64,000 nucleotides of DNA from Methylotenera sp. GTDB taxonomy: Bacteria; Pseudomonadota; Gammaproteobacteria; Burkholderiales; Methylophilaceae. The notes beneath the pieces were generated by a model. It was not told where the DNA came from, made no database searches, and saw only the letters and a list, made by a program, of their open reading frames with translations. Of this stretch, positions 33,374-44,546 are shown one piece after another. The DNA lies in assembly GCF_029945535.1 (NCBI RefSeq), contig NZ_JAQSCU010000010.1, forward strand, positions 753,290 to 817,289, read 5' to 3'. The first letter of the stretch is position 1. Each line of letters opens with the position of its first letter. Made by a program: the position numbers and the translations under genes.

Positions 33374-34312
33374 TCAACTTATAGCTTTAATGAATTGTTT
33401 TCTCAACCATACATTTGATGCGTCCTCGTGCACACGTGGGTGCCATGCCATAGCCAGTTCAAAAGCGGGGATCTCGAATGGGACATCAATTAAGTCAAGT
33501 GAGCTTTCATATCTATTTAACAGTTGGCTTGGTAGTGTGGTAACACAATCACTATTTGAAAGAACCAGGGCTACTTGGTTATAGCTAGAGACAGAAACAA
33601 CAACATTTCTTTGGCAGGTAAGTGATGCAAGTATATGATCAATAGAAGTTACAAAGTCTGCTTTTTGAGAAACAACTACATGTGAAAGCTTACAATAATC
33701 TGCCAGTGATGGTTTTGATATCCCACGAGGGTGCTCTTTTCTTTGAGCCATTAAAAACCTGTCTTTCATAAGGTATCTCATTTTTAAGCTCTCTGGCATC
33801 TTATTCATATCGCCGATATAGAGATCAATTTCACCTTGTGCCATTCGTTCATTTAAATATTGCTCATATGGAGGAATAACTGACATCTGAAGATTATAGT
33901 TGTTTTGATTTAGAACCTCTGCCATTACAGTTAACCCTAAAATAGTGAATACACTATCATTGGCGGCGATAACAAATTTTCGTTTTGATGTCTTTGGATC
34001 AAAGTAATTTTGATGTTGTAGCGCGTCCTTTAACCCATCTAACGAAACTCTTAGCCTCTCTTGAATTTCCAAGCCACGTTCGGTGGGTACCATGCCTCTT
34101 CCGTTATCTGATGGAACTAGCAAACGATCATCAAAAATATCCCTTAGCTTTGATAATTGTGTTGAAAGAGCTGGCTGGCTTACATTAAGTCGTTTAGCTG
34201 CTTTAGTAACATTTCGTTCTTCAAGCAAAATATCCAATGACACCAAAAGAGGAAAGTCTGATCTATTTATATTCATATTAGTTATATCTGAGATAATAAA
34301 TAACAATTTCAC
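33374..34312 (-). CDS. LysR family transcriptional regulator
   Basis: N-terminal HTH (LLEERNVTKAAKRLNVSQPALSTQLSKLRDIFDDRLLV). Confidence 0.92.
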   Translation of the reverse strand: MKLLFIISDITNMNINRSDFPLLVSLDILLEERNVTKAAKRLNVSQPALSTQLSKLRDIFDDRLLVPSDNGRGMVPTERGLEIQERLRVSLDGLKDALQHQNYFDPKTSKRKFVIAANDSVFTILGLTVMAEVLNQNNYNLQMSVIPPYEQYLNERMAQGEIDLYIGDMNKMPESLKMRYLMKDRFLMAQRKEHPRGISKPSLADYCKLSHVVVSQKADFVTSIDHILASLTCQRNVVVSVSSYNQVALVLSNSDCVTTLPSQLLNRYESSLDLIDVPFEIPAFELAMAWHPRVHEDASNVWLRKQFIKAIS

Positions 34313-34416
34313 ATAATTTAATATTATGGCTATTCTAGCACAGTGCTTTTATGACCTCTTAAGCACATGCTGGAAATATTTAGAGGCAATATTTATTGAC
34401 ATTAAAAGGAATCGTT

Positions 34417-35418
34417 ATGAAACTTAAAAATAATTATCAATCCAAACTGGCTATCTTAATATCCACGTTGTTTTTACAAATCATCACCCCAAGCTTTGCT
34501 ATTGCTGAGCCTGTAGTTGAGAAAGAGACGTTAGTTAAGTATCAAACACAGCCAGGGTTTTATAGGTATAAGCTGGGCAATTACGAAATCACTTCACTTT
34601 CAGATGGTTCTGTCCCTCAAGATTTACATGCATTACTTAAAGGAGGTAGCCAAAGTGAAGTGGATCAATTATTGACAAAAGCGCACTTACAAAGCCCAGT
34701 TGAGGCTTCCATTAATGCATTTTTAATCAATACAGGTACAAAAATAATCCTAGTTGATACTGGGGCTGGGGGCTTTTTTGGTCCAGGCTATGGCGGTAAG
34801 CTAATTGAAAGACTAAAAAATATCGGCTATGTTGCGGACCAAGTTACAGACATTCTAATCACACATGTACACACCGACCATACTGGTGGTTTAGTGAAAG
34901 ACGGGCAGGCTGCATTTCCTAACGCGACTATATATGTTGGCAAAGCTGATTTAGATTTTTTCTTGAATGTAAAAAATCAGAATGGAGTAAATGGATATGA
35001 CAAAGCTTACTTTCAACAAGCCACTGCTGCATTAACACCCTACGTAAAACTTGGACACATCAGCCCAATTAGTGGAAGTAAGCTTTTGTTCCCAGGCGTT
35101 AATGCAATGCCAACACCGGGCCACACACCAGGCCATTATTTTTACAAGGTTGAGAGTGCAGGGAAAAGCATCACATTTATCGGAGATTCTATCCATGTTG
35201 AGTCTGTTCAATTTCCAAAGCCAGAAATTACGATTACTTATGATGTTGACCAACCTGCTGCTGCCAAACAAAGAGCCATTCAATTTGAAAGAATAGCAAA
35301 AGAAGGTAGCCTGATTGCTGCGCCACATTTGCCATACCCAGGTATTGGTTATATTAACCAAGCGACAGTAGGATATAAGTTTATTCGTACTGAATATCAC
35401 GATCGTGAAGGAATTTAA
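34417..35418 (+). CDS. Secreted MBL-fold metallo-hydrolase
   Basis: Signal peptide; ITHVHTDHTGG motif; TPGHTPGHYFY. Confidence 0.9.
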   Translation: MKLKNNYQSKLAILISTLFLQIITPSFAIAEPVVEKETLVKYQTQPGFYRYKLGNYEITSLSDGSVPQDLHALLKGGSQSEVDQLLTKAHLQSPVEASINAFLINTGTKIILVDTGAGGFFGPGYGGKLIERLKNIGYVADQVTDILITHVHTDHTGGLVKDGQAAFPNATIYVGKADLDFFLNVKNQNGVNGYDKAYFQQATAALTPYVKLGHISPISGSKLLFPGVNAMPTPGHTPGHYFYKVESAGKSITFIGDSIHVESVQFPKPEITITYDVDQPAAAKQRAIQFERIAKEGSLIAAPHLPYPGIGYINQATVGYKFIRTEYHDREGI

Positions 35419-35493
35419 AAAGAGGTGGATGGCAATGTTTGCCATCCAACTAATCTATGACAGCACTAGAGCAATTAAATACTAAGAAAAGGG

Positions 35494-35910
35494 TTGGTAA
35501 TGTACACAAAAATATTTTCTGTCAAAGTAACCAAACTGTTAGTGGTATTAAGTTTAATCTCATTGAGCTCAGTAGTTCAAGCAGATATTTTGGATAAAAA
35601 TAGAATAGAAAAAGATAGGGGAGATATAGTTTGCAATAGTCCAATGGAGGCTATCTCTTCAATTTCTACTTTTAAAGCAGGAGACAAAATACCATTACAT
35701 TTTCATTATGGCATTGAGACTGCATATACTATAAAAGGTGCAACTTTAATTAATGATGAAGGGAGGCAAGTTATTATGAAAACCGGAGATACTCTGATTG
35801 CTATGCGAAAAAAAATTCACGGAGGAGTAACTATTGCACCACAAAATGAATTAAAGCTATTTACCGTTCATATAGTTGATAAAAATAAGCCTTTATATAA
35901 CTTAAAATAG
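35494..35910 (+). CDS. Exported cupin-domain protein
   Basis: Signal peptide and cupin-like FKAGDKIPLHFHYGIETAYTIKGATLINDEG. Confidence 0.75.
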   Translation: MVMYTKIFSVKVTKLLVVLSLISLSSVVQADILDKNRIEKDRGDIVCNSPMEAISSISTFKAGDKIPLHFHYGIETAYTIKGATLINDEGRQVIMKTGDTLIAMRKKIHGGVTIAPQNELKLFTVHIVDKNKPLYNLK

Positions 35911-36161
35911 AGGGTAAGCATTTCTTTAAATTTTGAGTGCTAATATTAATAAAAAATATTAGCACTTTCCTTTCTTTCACCATATTTTCAACGGCAGCTT
36001 TGTCCCACGTTGCAGAAGGTCACATCTAGCTGACGAAAGTCTCAAAAGGGCCCTGAGTGAAGTTTATGATTGGCTGGTATTTGGCCTGATGAACGTATTT
36101 CTTCAAAGCTGACACTGATAATCTTCAATGCCGACCCTTAGCCGACATTGATATTCTCAAT

Positions 36162-38741
36162 TCAGATTACTGAGGTTCTAAGACATTTTTTATAGAGTTC
36201 AAACCAAATAACACTTGATAAACCCGCTAAAAAACACAAAACAAACTCTTGAGCGGTGATAGGTGCAAAATGAAAAACATCGTGCAGTATTGGCAGCAAT
36301 AGCGCCAGCACTAGAAAGACAAATGCGCCAATAATGACCCACCACAATGCGGGGTTTCGTATATTCAAAGTACGTATGACTGAATGCCGCCATGAGCGAT
36401 TAACTAGTATTAAACCCAAATTGCCAGTGACCAGCGTGGTAAAAGTCATGGCTCTGGCAGCCTCTGCGGTTGCTCCATTATTTAAGGCATAGCTCATCAC
36501 TAATAGTGACGCTAATAAAAGAGAAATTCCTTGTAGCAAGCTAATGAAAAAAACATGTTTGCCAAATAGCAACTCTTTAGGCGGACGAGGTGGGCGTTGC
36601 ATGATATTTGATTCTGCGGGTTCTGCCTCAAAGGCGATTGAACAGGCGGGATTTATTATCATTTCTAAAAAAACAATGTGAACTGGCGCAAACATTGCTG
36701 GCCAGCCGAGCAACAAGGGCACAAGCGATAAACCAATAATAGGAAAATGTACAGCGAATATATAGGCCATACCTTTGCGCAGATTATCGAATATGCCTCG
36801 GCCTAAACGCACAGCGTGCACGATAGAGGCAAAATCATCATCAAGTAACACCAACGCCGCTGCTTCACGCGCGACATCTGTACCCCGTCCGCCCATGGCG
36901 ATACCAATGTGTGCAGCTTTAAGCGCTGGCGCATCATTCACGCCATCACCGGTCATTGCAACGATTTCGCCATTCGCTTTTAACGCATTGACTAAACGCA
37001 GTTTTTGTTCTGGCACCATCCGTGCAAAGATATTGCTGTGAAGAATCCGTTCACGCAGGGTCGATTCATCCATCTGGATGAGCTCAGTCCCTGTGATGAT
37101 GCCGGCACTTCCAATAGGTAGCCCTATTTGATCGGCAATTGCAGCAGCAGTGGCTGGGTAATCACCTGTAATCATCACCACTCGAATACCTGCGGCATGA
37201 CACTCTTTAAGCGCTGGTGCCACGTTAGGACGTACCGGATCAGCCAACCCAATCAAACCAAGAAACTCAAAATCAAAATCATGCTGAATATCTGGCCACT
37301 CGCGTCCAGAATGTTTGGCCTTTGCCACACCCAATACGCGCATGCCTTGTTCTGCTAGGTTATTTATTTGCTTAGATAATGCATCAAGCTGCTGTTGATC
37401 AAGGTGGCACAAATCAGCAATGGCCTCTGGTGCGCCTTTTGCGGCTACCACATATTCATCGCGGTCTAACGCTTTCCAGACATTTGATAAAGCAAGCAAC
37501 TCTGGAGACAAAGAATATTCATGCGCTAACTGCCAATCACCATGCAGATGCTCGGTATCGGTCAAATACTGTTGGCCGATTTCATGAATCGCTTTTTCCA
37601 TCGGATCAAATGGAGTTGCCTCACTAGCAAGAATGGCAAATTCAAGAACTTCATGAAAATTTTCAGGTAATAAATCATTGACGGACTCATGCTTAGATTT
37701 GCTGGGATAGGCTACTGTGAACTTAAGGTTATTTGCCACTAGCTGTTGCACAGCCATACGGTTAAAAGTGAGTGTCCCCGTTTTATCCACACACATCACA
37801 GTGGCTGAACCAAGCGCTTCAACAGTATGCGCACGTCTTGTCAGCACTCGATGTTTGGAAATTCGCCACGCACCCATTGCCATAAATACCGTCAAAACTA
37901 CGGGATACTCTTCTGGCAGAATCGACATTGCTAATGTGATGCCAGACAATAAGCCATGTAACCAATCACCACGCGTCAGGCCATAAATCACAAATAACAA
38001 TAAGCTTAAAAGCACGCCGATAATTGCTAGAGTACGCACCAGCAATCGAATTTCTTGCTGCAAGGGTGTAATCTCGACATCTAAGCTCTGCAAAGCTTTA
38101 CCGATTTTTCCGATCTCGCTCCGCGGGCCAGTTGCCAGCACCTGCGCCATTGCGCGGCCTTGCACAGCCAATGACCCAGCGTAGACGAATGGCAAACCAT
38201 CACCGCCAGGAGGCGAAATTTCAATGTTAAGTTGTGCTTCAGACTCAGCTTGTGCAGTCTTACGCACCGCAACGGACTCACCGGTAAGCAGTGATTCATC
38301 AACCGCAAAATGACTGCACGAAATCAGCACCGCATCTGCTGCTACGCGATCACCTTCTGACAAGATGAGCAAGTCACCTCGCACCACTTCTCGCCCTGCA
38401 ATACGCTGCTCTATGCCATCACGAATCACTAAAGCACGTGGACTAGTTAAATCGCGCAGCGCTTCGAGTACGCGCTCAGTTTTATTTTCCTGATAGATGG
38501 TGATTGCCATCACCACGCAGACAAATCCTAGCAACATCAGCGCATCGCTCACATCACCTAGTAGTATGTATATTGCACCTGCCGCAACTAAAAGAAGAAA
38601 CATCGGCTCGCGTATAACCTCTAGTGCTATACTAAATAAATCCCGCTGACCTGCAGCTGGTAGTTCGTTAATACCATCAGATTCAAGCCGCAGTTGTGCT
38701 TCAGCATGAGTCAAGCCAAATGGAGTTTTAACATCAGTCAC
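36162..38741 (-). CDS. Cation-transporting P-type ATPase
   Basis: CVDKTGTLTFN, TGES, MTGDGVNDAPALK motifs. Confidence 0.93.
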   Translation of the reverse strand: MTDVKTPFGLTHAEAQLRLESDGINELPAAGQRDLFSIALEVIREPMFLLLVAAGAIYILLGDVSDALMLLGFVCVVMAITIYQENKTERVLEALRDLTSPRALVIRDGIEQRIAGREVVRGDLLILSEGDRVAADAVLISCSHFAVDESLLTGESVAVRKTAQAESEAQLNIEISPPGGDGLPFVYAGSLAVQGRAMAQVLATGPRSEIGKIGKALQSLDVEITPLQQEIRLLVRTLAIIGVLLSLLLFVIYGLTRGDWLHGLLSGITLAMSILPEEYPVVLTVFMAMGAWRISKHRVLTRRAHTVEALGSATVMCVDKTGTLTFNRMAVQQLVANNLKFTVAYPSKSKHESVNDLLPENFHEVLEFAILASEATPFDPMEKAIHEIGQQYLTDTEHLHGDWQLAHEYSLSPELLALSNVWKALDRDEYVVAAKGAPEAIADLCHLDQQQLDALSKQINNLAEQGMRVLGVAKAKHSGREWPDIQHDFDFEFLGLIGLADPVRPNVAPALKECHAAGIRVVMITGDYPATAAAIADQIGLPIGSAGIITGTELIQMDESTLRERILHSNIFARMVPEQKLRLVNALKANGEIVAMTGDGVNDAPALKAAHIGIAMGGRGTDVAREAAALVLLDDDFASIVHAVRLGRGIFDNLRKGMAYIFAVHFPIIGLSLVPLLLGWPAMFAPVHIVFLEMIINPACSIAFEAEPAESNIMQRPPRPPKELLFGKHVFFISLLQGISLLLASLLVMSYALNNGATAEAARAMTFTTLVTGNLGLILVNRSWRHSVIRTLNIRNPALWWVIIGAFVFLVLALLLPILHDVFHFAPITAQEFVLCFLAGLSSVIWFELYKKCLRTSVI

Positions 38742-40231
38742 AAAAGCTACCGTGGTTAAATCTCTGTAAGCATACGTCCAATATCATTGGATATCGTTCC
38801 ATTTTTAGGTAATGAGCCAAATTGCTTGCACACAAAATCCTTTTGCTATCATTGTCACTAACGAGTGCTAAATTTTATTTATTATCCATAAATTGTCAGA
38901 GCGGCTTTGTTTGATAAGTATCTCATAAATTAATAATCGTATGCTACTCAATAAATAATATGTCTGAACTGAATCCTTAACAGCAAGATTCATAGTCCGT
39001 AGCTAATCGAAGATTAGGTTTATGAATGCCTGCAAAGAGTAAGTCAAATTTTTTAATTTATAGTAAGCCGTGCTTCAAAATAAATAAGGGTCAATTGACA
39101 AACGAATTTCTAGTTAAGATAATTAATAGGTGTTGGTAAACTAGAGCAAAATACTCATCTCATCGATTTCATACATAAATACAACTTACATTAACCACAA
39201 GGGTTAAATTGCTATTGTGATTTAATATTGTAAATTAAATGCAAGTAAACCACTTGTTGTAGGTGAAATCCTTAAAAACTCCCCCTCTACATACCCATGA
39301 AATATTTGCTCTTCTTGATTACAAGCAGTGAAAAATAAAAGTATTGCCACTATATAAAAGCGTCTTAAACGATACATGTAGTTGGCCTAAACATTTAAAG
39401 TGAACAATAACTTAATTATTAATGTTTTGAGACGCTTATAAATTTATTACTATCGATGAGAGGTGGCCTGGAAATTGATTGAAAGCCATTGTCATTTCTC
39501 AGCTTTATTGTTTCTTAGCATATCTATTTATATCATAATACACGGTGGCAGAATAACTTTATTAATAGTTCAAACAGCAAATATTCAACGATATTGACCT
39601 CCTATTTTCTTTTTTAGAGGCAATATATTCGAGATGTTGCGGAACAACTTGATATGATTTACCCAAAACCAACCCATTTTACTTTTACGTCTATGAGAGA
39701 CTAAGGCAACATTTTCTTATTTACTCTACTTACTTTTCTGCTGAATTAACATTAGTGATGAGCTTTGGCGGTAAAGCAATTGGAATAAACATCCCATAAA
39801 CAATCCCTGTGATGATTTAGCAATTCGCACCTTGCCAATACCTATTTCGTATAACAGTTTAATCTTAAAAAGTTTCAGCTAATTGGGCACTTAAAAGCTC
39901 ATTAAGAATTATTTATATATTATGACGATACTGACTACCTAAAATTCCAACTTATCAAAATCGACCATAGCTGCATACTTAGCAAAATGCAGGTTTCTGT
40001 TCGGGTGCATTAATGCGGATAAATATTTTGCCCATAAAGTTGAGGCTTGACCAATAGGAATATTAAATACTTAGGAGTAGGGCTAATAAAGTTATTAGTC
40101 TTGATATTGCACTTACTCTTTAATACAAGCCATCTATAGTAAACAGAATAAAAAACTCTCACAAGATAGTACATCCATTGTTCGGTTTAGTATGTCTCGT
40201 ATATTTAATTAAATTATGCGAACATTTCAGT

Positions 40232-40269
40232 TTGGGCAGATGATCTCAAATTGGGCTGATGATCTCAAA
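40232..40269. repeat. Two tandem 19-bp units
   Basis: TTGGGCAGATGATCTCAAA / TTGGGCTGATGATCTCAAA. Confidence 0.9.
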
Positions 40270-40307
40270 AATTGTTTCTAATACTATTAGATCTACTTCC
40301 GCGACAA

Positions 40308-41198
40308 TTAAAATGTACTATTTTGTGGCATCGTCTTTAAACTTTGTAATGCAGCAAAAGTACTGCTAATACCCGTGTTGGCAGACACATTCAACCCAAT
40401 ATGCATCGTGATAGCATTATGAATTTGGTTTAAATCACCACCGATACGTGCGGATTGAAACATACCTTGATTTTTAATTTGCTGCAGTATCTGACCCTGC
40501 CCTGGAACGGTCACATTCACCCCGATACTATTGTTAGCAAGAGTCACAGTTGCCACTGTGCCATCAGCACCAGTTTTAGAAACAGTCCCAGCCTGCTGAC
40601 CCTGAACCGCACTCGCTAATGAGCCCCCCTGCCCAGTGGAGCTTAAATCAACTTGCATATCAATGCCATTATGAATATCATTGGATTGGCCAGCAACCTG
40701 TATGCTTTGTGATACGCCGCTTACATTTGCTAAGCCTGCACCGCCACTCACGGTATTATTGCCATTAGCCACTACTGGTGCTGGGCCGGGAGTTAGTTGC
40801 TCAATACTCACTGTGGGCGAATATTGTACAGTTGGATTACCATTTGAACTGCCACGAAAATCAATATTAAGGTTGGCGCCGGCAGTCACAATGCTACCTG
40901 TTGAAGTTTGCCACTGACTTAGCATTTCAACACCGAAATATAGCACTTGATTATTACTCGCAAATTTACCGCGCATGTGACCTAAATCACTATCTGAAAC
41001 TTCCTGCATGTTATTAAAGACCTCTAAACCTTGCGGTAAAGTAGCATTAGCGGTTGGAGAAAAACTTAAAATCCCTGCAATCGCTAATGCAAGTTTTTTA
41101 TGATTATGTATAGTAGTTTTAGACGTACACCTTAAAACTGTACTAAACTCACGTTGATAGTGAGCATGTTGAACTGAATTCATTTGTGATATTTTCAT
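40308..41198 (-). CDS. Exported Fap-locus-associated protein (FapE-like position)
   Basis: Secretion signal, VSDSDLGHMRGKF motif, Gly/Asn/Gln-rich; downstream of C39 peptidase. Confidence 0.6.
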   Translation of the reverse strand: MKISQMNSVQHAHYQREFSTVLRCTSKTTIHNHKKLALAIAGILSFSPTANATLPQGLEVFNNMQEVSDSDLGHMRGKFASNNQVLYFGVEMLSQWQTSTGSIVTAGANLNIDFRGSSNGNPTVQYSPTVSIEQLTPGPAPVVANGNNTVSGGAGLANVSGVSQSIQVAGQSNDIHNGIDMQVDLSSTGQGGSLASAVQGQQAGTVSKTGADGTVATVTLANNSIGVNVTVPGQGQILQQIKNQGMFQSARIGGDLNQIHNAITMHIGLNVSANTGISSTFAALQSLKTMPQNSTF

Positions 41199-41237
41199 TG
41201 CAATCTCCTTTAAAACGCTCGACTAAATAAACTGCAC

Positions 41238-41954
41238 TTAAAGTCCAAGCATATCTGAACGAACAAATCCGTAATCAAATAACTCTGCATCTGAAAGTGG
41301 GTGATAGTTATCTACCAAAGCGCGAGCCGATAATGCCTCTTTCGGTTTTAACAATATAGACTCTCGGTCAAATCCTTGCCCTACTACTGCAAAAACTATT
41401 CCGTTCCAATCTGCATCAAATTCTTTTCTTGTCATGATGCGATTGCCCAATGCCGGGTCCGCAATGTAAGCTTTGTCCTCAGTCGCTTTTTTAAGCACAA
41501 CGAAGTGTTTGTAACCCTTGTAATTTAACAAGACTATTGTTGGGATGTGGATTTTTTCTAAGGTATCTGGATTAACGTTATAGCCACGCCCACGCATTCC
41601 GATGCTTTGTGTGTAATTCTTGATATCCAATAACGAAAAACCTTTTTGACGAACCAATTCAATGTCGCTGACTTTCATTAAGCCATCAATAACATCATTT
41701 TCAGTAATCGCCTGATTGTATGAATATTTCAATATGGTTGCTAATGCAGCAGCACCGCAACTAAAATCAGTTTTCTGTTGCACCATATCCACAAACTTTA
41801 AATCTCGCATACTAGCGATATTTTTGCGAATATTACCTCCGCCTGGAAGCGTTCCGCCAAACTGAATATCAGCAGCTACAACTGATGTGCATTCAAGTCC
41901 CGCAATCAAAGTTGCAGCAATTAAAATGTATTTGTTAATTTGATGGTGTTGCAT
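41238..41954 (-). CDS. Periplasmic C39 family peptidase (FapD-like)
   Basis: Signal peptide; QKTDFSCGAAALATILKY (catalytic Cys), GYKHFVVLKK (His), YIADPALG (Asp). Confidence 0.85.
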   Translation of the reverse strand: MQHHQINKYILIAATLIAGLECTSVVAADIQFGGTLPGGGNIRKNIASMRDLKFVDMVQQKTDFSCGAAALATILKYSYNQAITENDVIDGLMKVSDIELVRQKGFSLLDIKNYTQSIGMRGRGYNVNPDTLEKIHIPTIVLLNYKGYKHFVVLKKATEDKAYIADPALGNRIMTRKEFDADWNGIVFAVVGQGFDRESILLKPKEALSARALVDNYHPLSDAELFDYGFVRSDMLGL

Positions 41955-42071
41955 GGCAACTCCCTGTTAGCAATCATAGTAATCAGTTAAGTCCCAGCCA
42001 AGTTTCTTTAGCTGGGACTCGAAAGATAGCCTTTTGAACTATCTATACATGATAGTTGTTACTATCATGGA

Positions 42072-43307
42072 TTACTCACCACCAGAACCACCACCTGTAC
42101 CAGTACCTGCTTGAGTTGCAGACATTGCTAAACCATTAAACTGTTGGTTATTAGTACCAGAAGCAATATTTACACCGATATTGCCAGAGGCATTTTGTAA
42201 TGCATTGTCACCCAAAAATGAAGTGTTAGTTGTAGCAACATTCACAGCGACAACCACAGGAACCATTCCAGTTACAGTTCCAGATAATGATTGAACACCA
42301 GCCTCAACAAAACCTAAAGTACCATGCTCTGAACCACTATACGTACCTTTGTTACCAAAGGCTAATGCACCACCGTCATTATTCAAGTCGCTACCACCTT
42401 GAGTTTGTGTATCTAGATCGAAGTGACCAACGGCTACACCACCAGGATGCACTACATGATCACCAGGGCCTGTATTTTGTGGTGTTCCACTCCAAATATC
42501 AGGATAAACATTGCCGATTTGATCTGAAGTACCAGCTGATGTACCAGATGCGCTTCCATAATATCCACCCACACCACCACCGATATAGCCGCCAGTTGCA
42601 TTTAATGCTAAGCTAACTTGGCGATACTCTGTAGTTTCAGTTTGAACTGGGCTATTGCTTGTGGTGTTATAACCATTTGACTGATTAGCTTGTACGGTTG
42701 CTGTCGCCATACGAGCAACAGCAACAGAGGCAGCTAAGTCATTTTTCTGTTGATTGCTATTACCAGCAGAAATGTTAACGCCGATATTGCCGCTTGCATT
42801 AGCCAATGCATTGCCACCAAGTGTCGCTGCATTAGTGTTTGCTAAGTTAGTAGTATGATTGCCACTTGCAGATTGATTAGCAAAAACTTCTGCATCTGAT
42901 GAGCCAAATACGAAACTTGCGTCAGCTGCTGAAAGTGCTGCAGCATTAGCTTGTTGATTATTATCGCCAGAAGAAACGTTTACGCCGATGTTACCTTTTG
43001 CTGCATTAAGTGCGTTACCGTTTACTTTAGCATCATTGGTCACCAAATTATTATCTACTTGGTTATGTGTTGTTACCTGTGCGTCATTCACTACAGCCAT
43101 TGAACTAGAGTCTATATAGATTTGACCAGTTACGTTCACACGACCTTTTTGCTCTACTTCTTGTTTAACACTAATATCTTTTTTGATGCTGACTGGGTCA
43201 CGATCACGATCGCGACCATCATTGTTATTATCTGCAAAAGCTACAGGCGAGAGGAATAAAGCGGCCACTGCCAACGCAATTGGGGTATTTTTAAATTGTG
43301 ATTTCAT
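42072..43307 (-). CDS. FapC-like amyloid-type repeat protein
   Basis: Signal peptide; three imperfect repeats of the form NAL-x(2-3)-SGNIGVN-x(2)-SG-x(2)-NQQ-x-N-x-LA separated by linkers. Confidence 0.75.
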   Translation of the reverse strand: MKSQFKNTPIALAVAALFLSPVAFADNNNDGRDRDRDPVSIKKDISVKQEVEQKGRVNVTGQIYIDSSSMAVVNDAQVTTHNQVDNNLVTNDAKVNGNALNAAKGNIGVNVSSGDNNQQANAAALSAADASFVFGSSDAEVFANQSASGNHTTNLANTNAATLGGNALANASGNIGVNISAGNSNQQKNDLAASVAVARMATATVQANQSNGYNTTSNSPVQTETTEYRQVSLALNATGGYIGGGVGGYYGSASGTSAGTSDQIGNVYPDIWSGTPQNTGPGDHVVHPGGVAVGHFDLDTQTQGGSDLNNDGGALAFGNKGTYSGSEHGTLGFVEAGVQSLSGTVTGMVPVVVAVNVATTNTSFLGDNALQNASGNIGVNIASGTNNQQFNGLAMSATQAGTGTGGGSGGE

Positions 43308-43344
43308 GATATTCTCCTGTTACGGTTGGTTTAAAGAACTAAAA

Positions 43345-44016
43345 CTACGGTTTCGCACTCAGTTGCACCTGAAGTGCGAAGTTATTGGCCGTACTATTAC
43401 CCGACCCTGCCGACTGATTAACCTGAACAAGTCCGCGTACACCGTCAAATGCAGTATCGTTGATTGATGCTGCTTGGTGACTCTTACTTGCACTGGGGTC
43501 AATCGGTGCTGCATTTGAAGTAGTGGCTGAGAGCACGCTCTCGGCTACCACTTCTTCAAAACCCATCGCGAACGCGGCACCATTAGCCTGTGCATTCCCC
43601 ACCCCACTCGCTTGGTTTACTGAGATTAGGCCTGAACTGTTCGCAAAGGCACGCTCCCCAATAGACGCAATCGCGAGGTCTGGCAAAGTTGCTTGCCGCG
43701 GATCAACCACTTGAATGCCACTCACTAAGCCGATAGTAGGCCCTCCTTGCGCACCCAAAGCCACTGCGGCCGTATTCGCTTGGATATTTGAATCCCCTGC
43801 CACCAGGTTGACGGCAAAACGACCGCGCACATGGCTTAAAACATCGCTATCAATGACACTTTGCGTTACATATCCAGGAATGTCCGGTAAAGGATCCTGA
43901 GCGATGGCCAAGTCAGTATTAAGTAACACTGGCATAGCTACGAACGCTGAAATCAAATACACTGAATCTTTCATAAGAATCTCCTCGTAAGCCGTGTATA
44001 TCTCTTTAATGCCCAC
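43345..44016 (-). CDS. FapB-like repeat protein
   Basis: Three repeats: VRGRFAVNLVAGDSNIQANTAA, SSGLISVNQASGVGNAQANGAA, VRGLVQVNQSAGSGNSTANNFA. Confidence 0.65.
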   Translation of the reverse strand: MGIKEIYTAYEEILMKDSVYLISAFVAMPVLLNTDLAIAQDPLPDIPGYVTQSVIDSDVLSHVRGRFAVNLVAGDSNIQANTAAVALGAQGGPTIGLVSGIQVVDPRQATLPDLAIASIGERAFANSSGLISVNQASGVGNAQANGAAFAMGFEEVVAESVLSATTSNAAPIDPSASKSHQAASINDTAFDGVRGLVQVNQSAGSGNSTANNFALQVQLSAKP

Positions 44017-44539
44017 TGCCGCTTAATATCGCACCAGTCATATTGGACAATGCACCTGAAACCCCAGAAGTTAAGCTATCGACACGTCCTACAGCCGCTC
44101 CAACTGCTCCTCCGACTGAGCCTGTTACCATTGCGCCGATAGACTGAGTTCCAACACCACCACTCAAGTTGTGACCAACTTCTTGAGGACTTGTTAAATT
44201 AGCTAAATTGGTTTGATTCACTAATGACGCAGACATCTGCGACGTATCGGTAGAAACAGTTGCAAAATCGGCATCACTTAACTCTACAGAATGAAGACCC
44301 GACTGCGATCCACTGACCACTTGTTTGACTTTGTCATCAGGAGAAACATCGATTGATGTTGCCCGACCTAACTCACCTTGTCGTACTGCCGGTCTTACAG
44401 GAACTTCACGCTGTAAAATAACAACTCCATCTCCTGCAATTACTGGTGCTGCATAAAGCCCTTCAATCGCGATGAATAGCGCTGCAGGTATTAGATTTTG
44501 TTTAAACATATCCGCATTCATCATATGCTCCTCTTTCAC
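44006..44539 (-). CDS. Exported protein of Fap-like locus, Gly-rich C-terminus
   Basis: Signal-like N-terminus, LSDADFATVSTDT, Gly/Ser/Val-rich tail; same-strand operon. Confidence 0.55.
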   Translation of the reverse strand: MKEEHMMNADMFKQNLIPAALFIAIEGLYAAPVIAGDGVVILQREVPVRPAVRQGELGRATSIDVSPDDKVKQVVSGSQSGLHSVELSDADFATVSTDTSQMSASLVNQTNLANLTSPQEVGHNLSGGVGTQSIGAMVTGSVGGAVGAAVGRVDSLTSGVSGALSNMTGAILSGSGH

Positions 44540-44546
44540 TAAGTCT

